Shown here: one piece after another, positions 10,985-21,354 of the stretch
Position numbering within the stretch: the stretch's first letter is position 1
How the letters are laid out: each line of letters begins with the position of its first letter
Assembly (NCBI GenBank): GCA_964036045.1
Contig: OZ038381.1
Location: 107,017,367 to 107,081,366, forward strand
Origin: Eutreptiella sp. 'Long Island Sound 2002'
Lineage: Eukaryota; Euglenozoa; Euglenophyceae; Eutreptiales; Eutreptiaceae
Direction of reading: 5' to 3'
DNA: 64,000 nucleotides
Notes under the pieces: model-generated
Database searches by the model: none
What the model saw: only the letters and a program-made list of their open reading frames with translations
Told to the model about the DNA's origin: nothing
Made by a program: the position numbers and the translations under genes

Positions 10985-12570
10985 CTCCACACGCGCAACA
11001 CAACACACTGAGCGTGCGCGCCGATGAACAGGAGCCAATTGGCCCAAGACAACAGACACACCACATAACGCACCGAGCATGCGCACTGGTGAACTGGACC
11101 CGACTGGCCCGGGAAACTGCACACACAACACAACACATCGAGCATGCACACCAGTGAACAGGAGCCAATTTCTGCAGGACAGCGCACACACAACACAACA
11201 CACCGCGCATGCACATCGGTGAACAGGAGCCAAGTGGCCCAGGACACCGCACACACCACAGAACGCACCGAGCATGCGCACCGACGAACAGGATCCAAGA
11301 AGCCCAGGACACCACACATGCAACAAAACAAACCGAGCAAACACACGGGTGAACAGGAGTCAAGACGCCCGGGACACCGCACACACAACACAGCACACCA
11401 GGCATGCAAACCAGTAAACAGGAACCAAGAGGCCCAAGACACCACACATGCAACACAACACACATAGCAAACACACCGGTGAATGGAGGCCGAGAGGCCC
11501 AGGAGACCACACACGCAACACCGCACAATGAGCAAGCACAAACAGGTGAACAGGAGCCAAGTATTCCAGGACACCGCACACACAGCACAAAACATCGAAC
11601 GTGCGCACCGGTGAACAGGAGCCAAGTGGCCCAGGACACCGCACAGGCAACAGAGCACACCGAGCGTGCGCACCGGTGAACCGGAGCCAAGTGGCCCAGG
11701 ACACCGCACACACCACACAACACACCAAGCGAAAACGCCGGTGAACAAGAGCCAAGTGGCCCAGGAGACCGCACACGCAACAAAACACACACAGTGTGCA
11801 GGGCGGTGAACAGGAGCCAAGTGGCCCAGGACGCCACACACGTAACACAACACACCGAGCGCGCACACCGGTGAACAGGAGCCAAGTTGCCCAGGACACT
11901 GCAAAGCAAAATAGCACATCGAGCGGGCACAGCGGTGAACAGCAGCCAAGTCTCCCGGGATACTGCACACACAACACAACACACCGAGCGTGCACACTGG
12001 TGAACAGGAGCCAAGTGGCCCAGGACACCGCACATGCAACACAACACACCGAGCGTGCACACCGGTGAACAGGAGCCAAGTGGCCAAGGAGACCGCACAT
12101 GCAACACAACACGCTGAGCCTGCACACTGGTGAACAGGAGCCAAGTCGCCCAGGACACCGCACACACAACACGGCACACCAAGCAGGCACACCGGTGAAC
12201 AGAAGCCAAGTGGGCAAATGACACCACACACACAGCACAACACACCGGAGGTGCACATCGGTGATCAGGAGCCAAGTGGCCCGGGACACCGCACATGCAA
12301 CACAGCACATGGATCATGCACACCAGTAAACAGGAGCCAAGTCGCCCAGCACACCGCACACGCAACGCGGCACAAGGAGCGTGCACACCGCTGAACAGGA
12401 GGCAAGTGGCCCTGGACACCGCACACACCACACGACACACCGAGCCCGCACACCTGTGAACAGGAGCCAAGTGGCCAAGGATACGGCACACGCAACACAA
12501 CACACTGAGCGTGCACACCTTTGAACAGGAACCAAGTGGCCCAGGACACCGCACACACGGTGCAGCACAC
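10985..12570 (+). repeat. ~65-bp minisatellite, about 24 copies
   Basis: Each unit begins with GTGAACAGGAGCCAAGTGGC, continues with CCCAGGACACCGCACACACA, then CAACACACCGAGCGTG. Measured spacings between successive GTGAAC starts include 65, 63 and 67 bp. On the minus strand all three frames stay open for hundreds of codons (up to 675, 10806-12833), because the unit lacks minus-strand stops in every phase. The resulting Cys/Val/Leu-rich peptide is very unlikely to be a real protein. Confidence 0.9.
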
Positions 12571-13064
12571 CAAGCGAGTACACCACAGAACAACCCACCC
12601 CGAGGACAAACCCGGGCCACGCCGCCCTGCAGGAAAGAACCACCATGCCAGACAACACGAGCCGCGCACAGCCAACCAGTCAAACCAGCAAAGGCCAACC
12701 CAGCGGGTACGGGCACAGTGAGGGGAGGGCGCGTAGGGCAGGGCGGCGAAAAGAGAGGGCAGGGCAAGGGGAGGGGAGACACAGGGAGGGGAGCGATCCC
12801 CCCCCAACAAGCGCACACCCCACTGCCGCGCATCGACGCGACAGCCAGGCACCCACAAGACCCGCCAAGGAGGCATACGAGCCCATCAGAGAGGGAGTGT
12901 GTCCCCGCGCCTGCGCAACAGCACAGTCAGGCAAGGAGCACGCGCCACACGCAGGCCAGGCAGGGCAAACAGGCAGCACCAGGCACCAGCACCACGGCAG
13001 ACACCAACGGCCGACGACGAGGAAGCCAGAAGATCAAGCCCCGCAGTTCCCACAGTGCAACAGC
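12571..13064. other. C/A-rich unique spacer
   Basis: This DNA is low in T on the plus strand, so several frames stay open by composition alone. No motif or repeat is recognised. Confidence 0.35.
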
Positions 13065-13385
13065 CGCCGTCCGAATGGACACGTGAGCACTCGGCAGCAA
13101 ACCCGGCCACTGCCGGCTACTAAAAAGCCGCCGCCCCGATGGACGTGTGCACGCCCGGCAGTGAATGCAGCCCCTGCCGGCTATGAAACAGCCGCAGTCC
13201 GGATGGACGTGTGCGCGCCCGGCAGTGAGCCCAGCTTCTGCCGGCTACGAAACAGGTGCCGTACAGATGGACGTGTCTGCGCCCGGCAGTGAACCCAGGC
13301 ACTGCCGGCTACAAAACCGCCGCCGTCCGGACGGAAGTGTGAGCACCCGGGGGAACACGCATCGCCTGCCGGCTACCCCCTCGCA
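13065..13385 (+). repeat. 64-bp tandem repeat, five copies, exact spacing
   Basis: The GGAC (last copy GGAA) of the motif GATGGACGTGTG falls at 13077, 13141, 13205, 13269 and 13333, exactly 64 bp apart each time. Each unit ends with CTGCCGGCTAC. Confidence 0.85.
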
Positions 13386-13529
13386 CCGCTCGGAGGGGCG
13401 AGTGCCCCGCCACTGCAAATCATGCACCCAACATAGCTCAAGTCACCGCACCCAGAGACACCCACATCAGCAAACCCGACCTGCAAACTCCACCAGAACC
13501 AACGCCATCCCGAAACCGCCCAAACCGGC

Positions 13530-14502
13530 ACCGCCAGTCAGCTGCACCCGCCACCAAACACACTGGCCCCGCCACCAGAGCCACCCTCCGCCAGCACCAC
13601 CACCAGGCAGTCAAGCCACCACCACCAGCACATCCGGCCCACACCAGCAAGCACGCCCCGAATACCCGACCTCGGCCGCCCACACCGAACACGACTGACC
13701 ACACCCACCGCCTGCCAGCCAGCGGCACCTAGTAACCCACCATCACAGCCGGCCACGGCGCCAGGCACCCCAAACCAATCCATCGCAGACCCGGCGCACA
13801 CTCACCCGGTACCCACCCATAACCACCCACGCGAGCTAGGCCCAACACCATATTCCGCGCACAGCACCACACCAACGGCCACGCCCCACCAGCCAACACA
13901 AACTGTCCCGTGCACAACAACAGCCAGCCCACTACCCCGCAACGGCCCGGAACCAGGGGCACACCAACAGGAACACCCACATCCAACAACCCAGGCACCC
14001 AGCGCACCGACCCACATCGCCGCCACCACGCACGACGACACCCACACAGCCGCGGATTGCCCGAGAGCACAACCACTCACACAGGCGCCACGCCACCACT
14101 GCCGCCGAGCGCCCAGCGCCGGCACGATCTTCACAGGGCCAGCAACCGCCAGCAGCGCCCCCAAGCAGTCAAGCCACCAAGAACAGCACACCCGGTTCAC
14201 ACCACCGCGTCCCGCCCACACCAGCAAGCACGCCCGGAATAACGGACCTCGGCCGCCCACACCGAGCATCACACAACCGGCAACACCCACCGCCCGCCGA
14301 CCACCCACGCTGAGGAACACACCGTCACACCCGGCCACACCGCCAGGCACCCGGACCAAGACCACCACGCACGCGGCGCATACACACCCAGCACCCAACC
14401 CCACCCGCCCAGGCCAGCCAGGCCCCACACCGCCATCCGCGCAGAGCAACATCCCACCAGCCAAGCCCCACCGGCCAACACAAACCGTCCCGCGCACGGC
14501 AA
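13530..14502 (+). repeat. 585-bp satellite, left part (about 1.6 units)
   Basis: This is homologous to the tandem units at 27634-29280: it shares the phrases ACCACCGCGTCCCGCCCACACC, CAGGCGCCACGCCACCACTGC and CCAGCCAACACAAAC. A unit boundary lies near 13918. The array is interrupted at 14502 by the LTR retrotransposon and resumes after it, so the two arrays were once continuous. Confidence 0.8.
14499..14502 (+). repeat. Target site duplication GCAA, left copy
   Basis: GCAA precedes the LTR terminus TGAAGC here and follows the other terminus at 27630-27633. The uninterrupted target sequence (CACGGCAATGGCCAACCC) is still present in the next satellite unit at 28211. Confidence 0.85.
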
Positions 14503-14690
14503 TGAAGCCGGTTCGGACCCCCGTGGCCATCTTGGGGTCACTTGGGGTGTGTATCTATGTGCCGGCAAGCCGCCATTGGCTGATATCATACTCTCTCATC
14601 CACCTGACCTAACCCGATGTGATAGTGTGATAGGTTTGGCCATTCCGGCTATGAGCGGCCATATTCAGTACCGAAGCACCGCCAGCGGAG

Positions 14691-14700
14691 ATTTATATAT
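14691..14700 (+). promoter_or_regulatory. Possible TATA box of the LTR
   Basis: ATTTATATAT lies about 190 bp into the LTR, just before a block (14701-14730) that is almost identical in the LTR of the second element. The second element has ATTTGTGCAT at the matching place, so the TATA-like word itself is not conserved. Promoter function is an inference. Confidence 0.3.
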
Positions 14701-14946
14701 CAGAATATCAGGAATCAACAGGGTTTTATTATCATAATGTTTTCGTAATTTTTCAGCCTTTCGTTGTGATGGTCAATGTATCGGCGACTGTCAGTTGGCT
14801 CGCGATTTTGCGTTAACCGATTGGTTAACTGTTATTTTCAGATATTTTGGCGGAAACCCCGATGAAGGGTCAGATTTCATCAGTAAAGGGTTCGTTGCTT
14901 CCGCAATTTTCTAAATGTGCACTCGAAATTTTATTCTGAATTTTTC

Positions 14947-14982
14947 GCGATGTCGAAATCGGATTTTCGACTTCGACATCGC
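14947..14982 (+). other. Conserved LTR hairpin, 5' LTR copy
   Basis: This is a perfect 11-bp inverted repeat, GCGATGTCGAA (14947-14957) and TTCGACATCGC (14972-14982), around a 14-base loop. The same structure sits in the 3' LTR and, with one compensatory pair change, in the LTR of the second element. In RNA it would form a stable stem-loop. Confidence 0.75.
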
Positions 14983-16836
14983 CGCACTTGATTTGATCTT
15001 CTTCGAGTGGTCTGACTCTTTTCCCTATGCCCAAATCAGGTTTCCCTTGTACTTGCCACCCATTTGACTTGGAGATATAAGGGAAACAAAAGTGAATCGT
15101 GGGACCACTTTGAAGGGCCATATCTACAAGCGAGTGTGAGGAAAGAGAATAAGAAAGGTTGCGTTGCAAGCGCCTTGGTCTTAACTTAATTTAGAAATCA
15201 TCAAACGCCTTGGGTGTGTACACATGCCCGCTGTAGCAAGGGATAATGGTCAAGGGGGTATAAAGTGATATATAACTCTTGGACCGTGCAACCGAATATT
15301 TTAATGCGACTTTCGAGTGTACCGCATGAGTGTTGGGGTTGCATAGATACTTTCATTGGGTTGCTATGCATTTTTAACGTGAAGTTATGTCCATGGAGGG
15401 ACATGGCATATCATGGTGGGAGCCACTTTTGAGGGTATGGTGTATGTCTTGATACGCTCACGCCCATGTTATATATCTTCGTGTGGCCGAAGAGATGGGG
15501 AGCCATACGTGACAAGGGTTTTGCCCATGTCCCAATTGTGGAATTCAAAGCGCTAGACTAAGTCTACCGCGTATGTATTGCTCATGGTATGTTGGGCAAA
15601 GAGATCCATGAGTGCACTCCGATTTTAATGGGGCATGTAGATACGAGTGGCGAAGGTATCTCCATGCGCCTGATTGGGGATCCAAGTGGCGGAATTGTTC
15701 GCAAATGGTTCCAATCATTTGTATATTGAACCATGTGCGGAGATCATGGGTGAGCAGAGAGATATACTATCATGACAACTTTGTATTTGGACATATTTTC
15801 ATGTTTTTGACCTCAATTTTTGCTCATTTTTGTGTTTTATGTGCTCAACTGGTCGGCTAACAGTAAAGTGCTTAGAGATTAGTGAACTATGGTATGTTGC
15901 TTATATGTTGGCATCTGCTTCGGTGTTGTACCTCACCATATGCCAGATCACGGGGTCACTTTGGCTTGGCACACGAGGCCTTACAAAATTAGGTCTCAAA
16001 CTCATGGGCTGACTTGTGAAGCATGCCATGTACATAACTGGAGGGGTTTCAGAGCCAATGATGGGATATTCTTGGGCATGGACATTTGGTCTATATCACT
16101 CTTGTATATTACTTTCCGGTTTGATACATGCATGGAGCATTTGGATATTTGCCGTATGCATTTTTGAGTATATAATTGACTTTTGGGCATAATGGTGTGA
16201 TTTGCCTGATTTTGCCATGTTGTGAGGTCAACATCATGGGGCAGTTCTCCAAGCCCAATTGACTCCAAGTCCAACCAAGGTTATGTCAGGGTAGGGCATG
16301 GTCCCGAGTGCTACTCTAGGCCATGACACGCCACCTCCCTTATTGGGTTGGTATTTAGAGGCTTGGGAGTGAACACGATTTCGGGGTTTATGTAGTGATT
16401 TGCGACACATGGCATTCAGCCATCTCATTTGACCGGGTTCAGGGCAATATGTTGGTGAGTCAAAGAAAGGTCTTGAGTCTACAGAATGAGGGGTTTATGG
16501 CTGTGAATGTGTATGTCTACCTCTTTCCCCAACTTTGCTTTATTTGTGTTCATATGCCAATTTCAGGGCTTTCTTCCGTGGTGCAATTCTTGTACATGCC
16601 CGCCACCGTGGGACGACCGGTGTGCTGAACGGAAGCACGCAGTGTGGATCGGATTATTGCTGGATTTGTGGGATCTGGTTGCTGTTTCAGGGTTGAAGGA
16701 GGATTTTATTTTCTATATTTTTGGACGTTGGACCCTTTGGAATTTGAGGAATGCAATCACTGATCCGGAGTAAATCAGCAGGGGTAACAGGCGGAAGGGG
16801 CATAGCGGGGGCCGGTCCTGGTAGGGACCTTCTTTA

Positions 16837-16849
16837 TGGTAGCAGGGGC
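16837..16849 (+). other. Primer binding site (initiator tRNA-Met type)
   Basis: TGGTAGCAGGGGC follows the LTR edge without a gap. TGGTAGC is complementary to the conserved 3' end (GCTACCA) of many eukaryotic initiator tRNAs. A typical animal-type primer site reads TGGTAGCAGAGG, so there is one likely mismatch. Confidence 0.7.
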
Positions 16850-17056
16850 GTACCTGCTGCCCCTACCTACCGCCGACCCAGGGACTTGGGCCCTTATGAG
16901 CCCTGCCCAAGAACGCCCCGGGTGCGTATTGTGGACTCGGTGGAGACCACGCCGGAGATTGGAGCCATAGAAGAACCGAGACGTTCAAGAGCATGGCGAA
17001 CTCCGGAAGTTGAAGCCCGAAGAGAAGTACGACAATCGGGAAGAGGAGGACGTGAC

Positions 17057-19855
17057 ATGGAGGACCTGGTCTCCATGTGTGAGCGTCGCTGCCGAAAGGC
17101 ATGCAACCTCCGCTCCGCCGCGGAGAACTCTGATGAGGCCTGCCATTCAGGCAGCAGTGGAGGACGGGCCCGGCGCTACCGGAAGCGCGGGTCACCCAAG
17201 TCCGCGGCAAGGGACGCCGGGGCTACGGACACGGACCCCTGCCCGGTCAGGCTGTGGGAATCGGAGGGGCACTCCGAGGGCTATCGGACAGCCTACGAGC
17301 CACCTTCGGAGTCAGAGATGTCCGCGCTGATCGCCAGGGCGCATACGGCCCCCGAGCCCGCCCTGAAGCACGACGCCGAGGGCTTGGAGAGGCCAGCCAG
17401 GGCCCGGACGGCACCTGTGCCCCGGCATACGGGACCAGAGACAGACGCCATAGGCGATACGCCCATGGGCGACGAGTCTGAGGTGCCGGGAACCGCGGGA
17501 TGCGCCGGATCAGGCGGAAAGCAGGCTGAGTGCCACTGCGAGCACGTGTCCTTCCTCATGGGCAAGTACCCAGAGATGGGGATGGACGCCATCGTGCATC
17601 GCCTAGACCGCCTGGACAACGCGAAGGACGGCCTAGAGGAAGACGCCGCGGGGATCCTGGATGACCAGTCGGCCGCGGAGAAAGACAATGAGGAGCTGCG
17701 AGCGGAACGGGACCGGTACCGGGAGAATCTGGAGCTGGCCCTGGAGAAGCAGCAGCGAGTGGTGGACAGCCTCCTCCACCTGGTGGAGGACATGTCGGGA
17801 CGCCTGAAAAGGCTAGAGGAGCTACAGCCCCTCGCCTCAGGTCCGGAGCTCCCGGCAATGCCGGCCGCGGCAGAGCTGGTGGAGCGGGTTAAGACCCTCA
17901 GGAGCGCCATGGATAAACCCATGGGCGGCCCTGCAGAGGCACCCTACGCACCTCCGCGTGTTGACCCGGGTGCGCTGCCGTTTGTTCCCATGTTCAGCGA
18001 ATCCACAATGCTCGGGGAACACACGGCACCGGCTGGGTCCATGCGGGAAGGGCACGTAACCACGGACCCGAGGAGCCTGACGGTACAGATGTCCCATGCC
18101 GCCCAGGATGTGCCGATCACGACGAATATGGTAGTTTATGCGGAAGATGAGATCCACAGCCAGACCATGCAGGGGCGAACCATGGGAAGCGCCGACGGAC
18201 ATGGTCGAGGTCATCCAAGCGGAAACCTGTGGGCGAAGGACCCCAACACGGGGATATGGACGGCCGACGGAGCAAGTTCTTCCCGCATACCAAACCCCAT
18301 GGGTTCAGGCCCAACTGGACCGCACTCCATGGAGGAGAGGGACGTACGGGGAGTGTACTCACACCCACCGGCCACAGGTGGTATCCGTCTCGGTGGAGTA
18401 GTGGCTGGGGACGTCGGAGACGCCATCAGGATTGACGACCTCAGGGGAATCAAAATCCCCTATTACGACGGGAACCCCTTCAACCTGGATGACTTCATCC
18501 TGGACTGGGAGGACTTCGCCGAGGAGGTTGTCGGCGAGATGCGGGGAGCGCCGCGGGACATATGGGTATGCCGGACATTCCCACACCGGCTGGCGCAGGA
18601 CCTGAAGGAGGAGCTGCGGGATCAGATCCGGGAAGGATTGATCCGTACGGAGCAAGCCTGCCTCCAGTGGTTGGAGGATGAGGAGCGGGTGGACGCTCCG
18701 AACCAGAAGCTGGAGGACTTGTGGTCCATCCCGCTGCCGCTGGATCGCGGTGAGTTGCGGGTCCAGGAGTGGAACCGGTATCTGCGGAAGTACCGCAGAT
18801 GCCTCAAGCTGGTGGAGAACTGGAACGAGGCCAGTGAGATCAGCCACTTGCTGAAGGACGTCCTCCCCGGCAACTGGAAGAGGAGAGTGGAGGACGAGGA
18901 GAAGACGCGGGCCAAGAAGCGGGTGACGGTGAGGATCATGGCGGCGGAGGACACCCATGCGGGTATCATGGAGTTCTTCAGGAGGAACCTGGGCGAGCCC
19001 AACCGGATGTTGGGATTGAAGAACGCCGTGTACGTGGAGGTATTTGAAGACTCCATGGGGCAAACGTTCCTGCCCCTCAACAACGTGGAGTGGAGACGCG
19101 GGGAGCCGCTGAGGATGCAGGTCATCTTCGCCCGCATGAGCCTGGACGAGATCGTGAAGTACATCACGGTGGGGTTGAAGCTCAATGCGAGGAACGAGGC
19201 TGACGTGCAGGATCAACATGGTCATCAACAACGAGGCCACCGAGAAGACCGCCATCATCGGAAGATCCAGGAGGACACGGCCAACTCCGCGGAGGATGGT
19301 AGTGGAAGTGGCCAAGACCACTGGTCCCGGGAGGATCACGAGGAGGCCCATTTCTTCGCTTTTGTGGCGCACAACGTGAAGGACCATGGGCAGGATCGGT
19401 CCAGATGGAGCCGGGTGGGAACCAAGAAGGGCAACGCGCCAAGGAGGATCGGGAACCCACCGCTCTCGTTCCGGGAGTACAGTTCTCAACACGACGGGTG
19501 CTGGGTCTGTTATGGCAAGGGAAACAACCATGCACACGACCACCGTCAGTGCAAGGTGTATGAGGCAGACAAGAAGGCCTACTTCGCCGCTCACCCCGAG
19601 AAGAAGCCCAAGGAGCAGCGGATTTCCGATTGGAAGGCGAAGGGCGGAGACGGGGGAAAAGGCCAAGGCAAAGGCCAAGGAAAAGGCAGAGGAAGAGGCT
19701 ATGGTGGTGGACCTGGCCAAGACCGACGAGTGAGGTCGATCGAGGAGGTTGCTGAGGACATGTTGAGGACGTTGGAAGAACTCAAAGCCCAGCAACGTGG
19801 TGGACAAAGTCCTGGCGGATCGCAGCCGGAAGAGGCTGCGGGAAGTCAAGTCTAG
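17057..19855 (+). CDS. gag: Gag polyprotein of the LTR element (932 aa)
   Basis: Structural protein of the retrotransposon particle. The frame is open from 16751 inside the LTR. The first ATG after the primer site is at 17057 (GACATGG context), so I place the start there. Residues about 1-170 are Arg/Ser/Glu-rich and unstructured-looking. Residues about 178-258 form a strong coiled coil. A long variable region follows. About 462-708 is a helical capsid-like domain that begins with a YYDGNPFNLDDF-type phrase and is shared with the second element (63160-63720). A Cys/His cluster C-x2-C-x6-H-x6-C at 19499-19552 resembles a zinc knuckle with unusual spacing. A Gly/Lys-rich tail (about 862-888) would bind RNA. 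The gene ends at UAG 19853-19855. It is longer than most Ty3/gypsy gags because of the N-terminal half. Confidence 0.85.
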   Translation: MEDLVSMCERRCRKACNLRSAAENSDEACHSGSSGGRARRYRKRGSPKSAARDAGATDTDPCPVRLWESEGHSEGYRTAYEPPSESEMSALIARAHTAPEPALKHDAEGLERPARARTAPVPRHTGPETDAIGDTPMGDESEVPGTAGCAGSGGKQAECHCEHVSFLMGKYPEMGMDAIVHRLDRLDNAKDGLEEDAAGILDDQSAAEKDNEELRAERDRYRENLELALEKQQRVVDSLLHLVEDMSGRLKRLEELQPLASGPELPAMPAAAELVERVKTLRSAMDKPMGGPAEAPYAPPRVDPGALPFVPMFSESTMLGEHTAPAGSMREGHVTTDPRSLTVQMSHAAQDVPITTNMVVYAEDEIHSQTMQGRTMGSADGHGRGHPSGNLWAKDPNTGIWTADGASSSRIPNPMGSGPTGPHSMEERDVRGVYSHPPATGGIRLGGVVAGDVGDAIRIDDLRGIKIPYYDGNPFNLDDFILDWEDFAEEVVGEMRGAPRDIWVCRTFPHRLAQDLKEELRDQIREGLIRTEQACLQWLEDEERVDAPNQKLEDLWSIPLPLDRGELRVQEWNRYLRKYRRCLKLVENWNEASEISHLLKDVLPGNWKRRVEDEEKTRAKKRVTVRIMAAEDTHAGIMEFFRRNLGEPNRMLGLKNAVYVEVFEDSMGQTFLPLNNVEWRRGEPLRMQVIFARMSLDEIVKYITVGLKLNARNEADVQDQHGHQQRGHREDRHHRKIQEDTANSAEDGSGSGQDHWSREDHEEAHFFAFVAHNVKDHGQDRSRWSRVGTKKGNAPRRIGNPPLSFREYSSQHDGCWVCYGKGNNHAHDHRQCKVYEADKKAYFAAHPEKKPKEQRISDWKAKGGDGGKGQGKGQGKGRGRGYGGGPGQDRRVRSIEEVAEDMLRTLEELKAQQRGGQSPGGSQPEEAAGSQV

Positions 19856-19876
19856 AGGAGCCCCCACGGGAGTGGG
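19853..19876 (+). promoter_or_regulatory. In-frame UAG with downstream hairpin, candidate readthrough signal
   Basis: Gag and the protease region are in the same frame, separated only by this UAG; the frame stays open afterwards. Seven bases after the UAG, CCCAC (19863-19867) can pair with GTGGG (19872-19876) around a GGGA loop, and GAGGAG/CTCCTC may extend a larger stem. Readthrough of a UAG helped by RNA structure is known for gammaretroviral gag-pol. It is an inference here. Confidence 0.5.
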
Positions 19877-19921
19877 ACCTCGGAGGTCTCTCCTCCGAAA
19901 ATCAGTGGAATCCCAGAGAAA

Positions 19922-21354
19922 GTGAAGGCACATCGGGTGCCAAAGAAGGCTCCAGACGAGCCAAAACCACTGAGTTCCGCCACTCCCAACCCCTGGAGCA
20001 CCCTGCCAAGGGAAGTACATGTGGGTACGGGACATGGCAAGAAGGAAGGAGCGACCACGGAGAGCCCCGTGGACGGGCAGGACCAACCCAAGATCTACAC
20101 CATCCGTGACCATACCCTTGAAGTCCTGATGCACCCGGACGTGCTAGAGTTTCATGCCGTGAGAGTCGTCCATACACCTCATGGCGACGAGCGGCAGTTG
20201 CACTTGAAAGTGCGAGTACGGTGCGGACGAGAGGAGAAGGTGGTGGATGTGTTGGTGGATCCGGGTGCCCAGGTGTGCCTGGTCCGGAGAGGGTTGTTCA
20301 AGGAGGAATTCCTGCAGCCCAGCCGGAGACCGGTCCGCCTGAAGGTCGCCAACGGAGAGATTATGGGTGGTGGCACCCATGAGGCCACTATCAGTATGGA
20401 ATTCTGGGAGCATGAGCGCTTGAACCGCCCTGATCTGGCGAGGAGAAGCACTCTATCCGGGAACTTCTATGTGGCCGACATTACAGATTGGGATATGATC
20501 ATGGGGTATGACTTCATGGTGGCAAATGCCATTGGAGCCCTTCACCATCGTGCAACGCTGGTCCGGGAGGTTGATGAATGCCTCACATGGCTGTCCACGG
20601 ATTATGCATGCGGATCATCCCAATGGAATGCTGAGGAACAGGATCGGATCGTCCGAGCGGTGCAAGCTGTGGGTGCCAAGTCCAGAGGAGACCGTGGAGT
20701 TCAGCTCACGGAGTATGGAATGGCGCCGCAAGTGTACGCCAGGATGATCCAGATGCTGGGAGCCGAAGCGCCCGAGACGGACGTCTTCGCTTCCCGGGAT
20801 GCCCCACTTTTGCGGAAGTGTAGGAGGCATTGGCATCGAGGAGACTCAGCTTGGCATAGGCATTGGGATTTGAAGGAGTGGGGACCCATGTATTGGCATG
20901 GCTCCCTGGACAATACCAGACGTACGGTGGAGAAGATAATCGCGGATAGGGCGAATGGGATCCTGGTCATAACCGGCATAGGATCCACCCCATGTCCGCT
21001 GGAGGGTCTCAAGTCGACGCTGGACTCCATCACCCTGAACGAGATGTCATTCGGGCCAGAGGAGGAGTTGTTCATCGACGCCAAGGGTGTATCAATGCCC
21101 CCCCTGGGTCAAGCGTGGGGTACCAAGGCTTTCCTGGTGGATGGGGCGCAAGCCCAGCCCACGGGTGATGAAGCATTCATCCGTAGGGTGGAGGCGGTGC
21201 CCATGAAGGTCATGTTTGAGCCCAAAGAGGGGACGGATCAGCCTATTGATGGCATTGACGTCCTGTCCCACGCCGAGATCGACGACGTCGTCAACTACAT
21301 GCGGATGGGGATGCACGACCGTCTGGCAGCCAAGAAGAGGTCACATCTCCGCAT
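19922..21354 (+). CDS. Pol part 1: retropepsin-like protease plus FAS-type domain
   Basis: This continues the gag frame after the UAG. The open frame has no ATG near its beginning, in keeping with synthesis as a gag fusion. About residues 95-200 (counted from 19922) resemble a retropepsin: VDVLVDPGAQVCLV around the catalytic Asp (codon 20258), a VANGE flap-like segment, and DMIMGYDFM, matching the ILGxDFL helix of retroviral proteases. The usual D-S/T-G is D-P-G here. Residues about 284-355 contain DVFAS and a following Trp-rich stretch that resembles the segment after RNase H in DIRS-type elements, in an unexpected position before the reverse transcriptase. Near 21350 the coding signal moves to another frame. 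The open frame continues to 21703, but that tail is off-frame. Confidence 0.75.

Larger units (their letters stand above)
14503..16836 (+). repeat. 5' LTR (2334 bp)
   Basis: It starts TGAAGCCGG and ends CCTTCTTTA directly before the primer site. It matches 25283-27629 along its whole length. The 13-bp length difference from the 3' LTR matches one visible indel, near 15439 here and 26219-26231 there. Open frames inside the LTR are short and not supported. Confidence 0.95.

Noticed and set aside
10806-12833. A 675-aa Cys-rich protein on the minus strand
   Set aside because: It is entirely produced by the 65-bp minisatellite, and two other minus frames are open over the same region. No start context or domain supports it.
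18359-20134. A 591-aa minus-strand open frame across gag and protease
   Set aside because: It is opposite the well-supported gag-pro frame and arises from GC-rich codon use; no motif is present.
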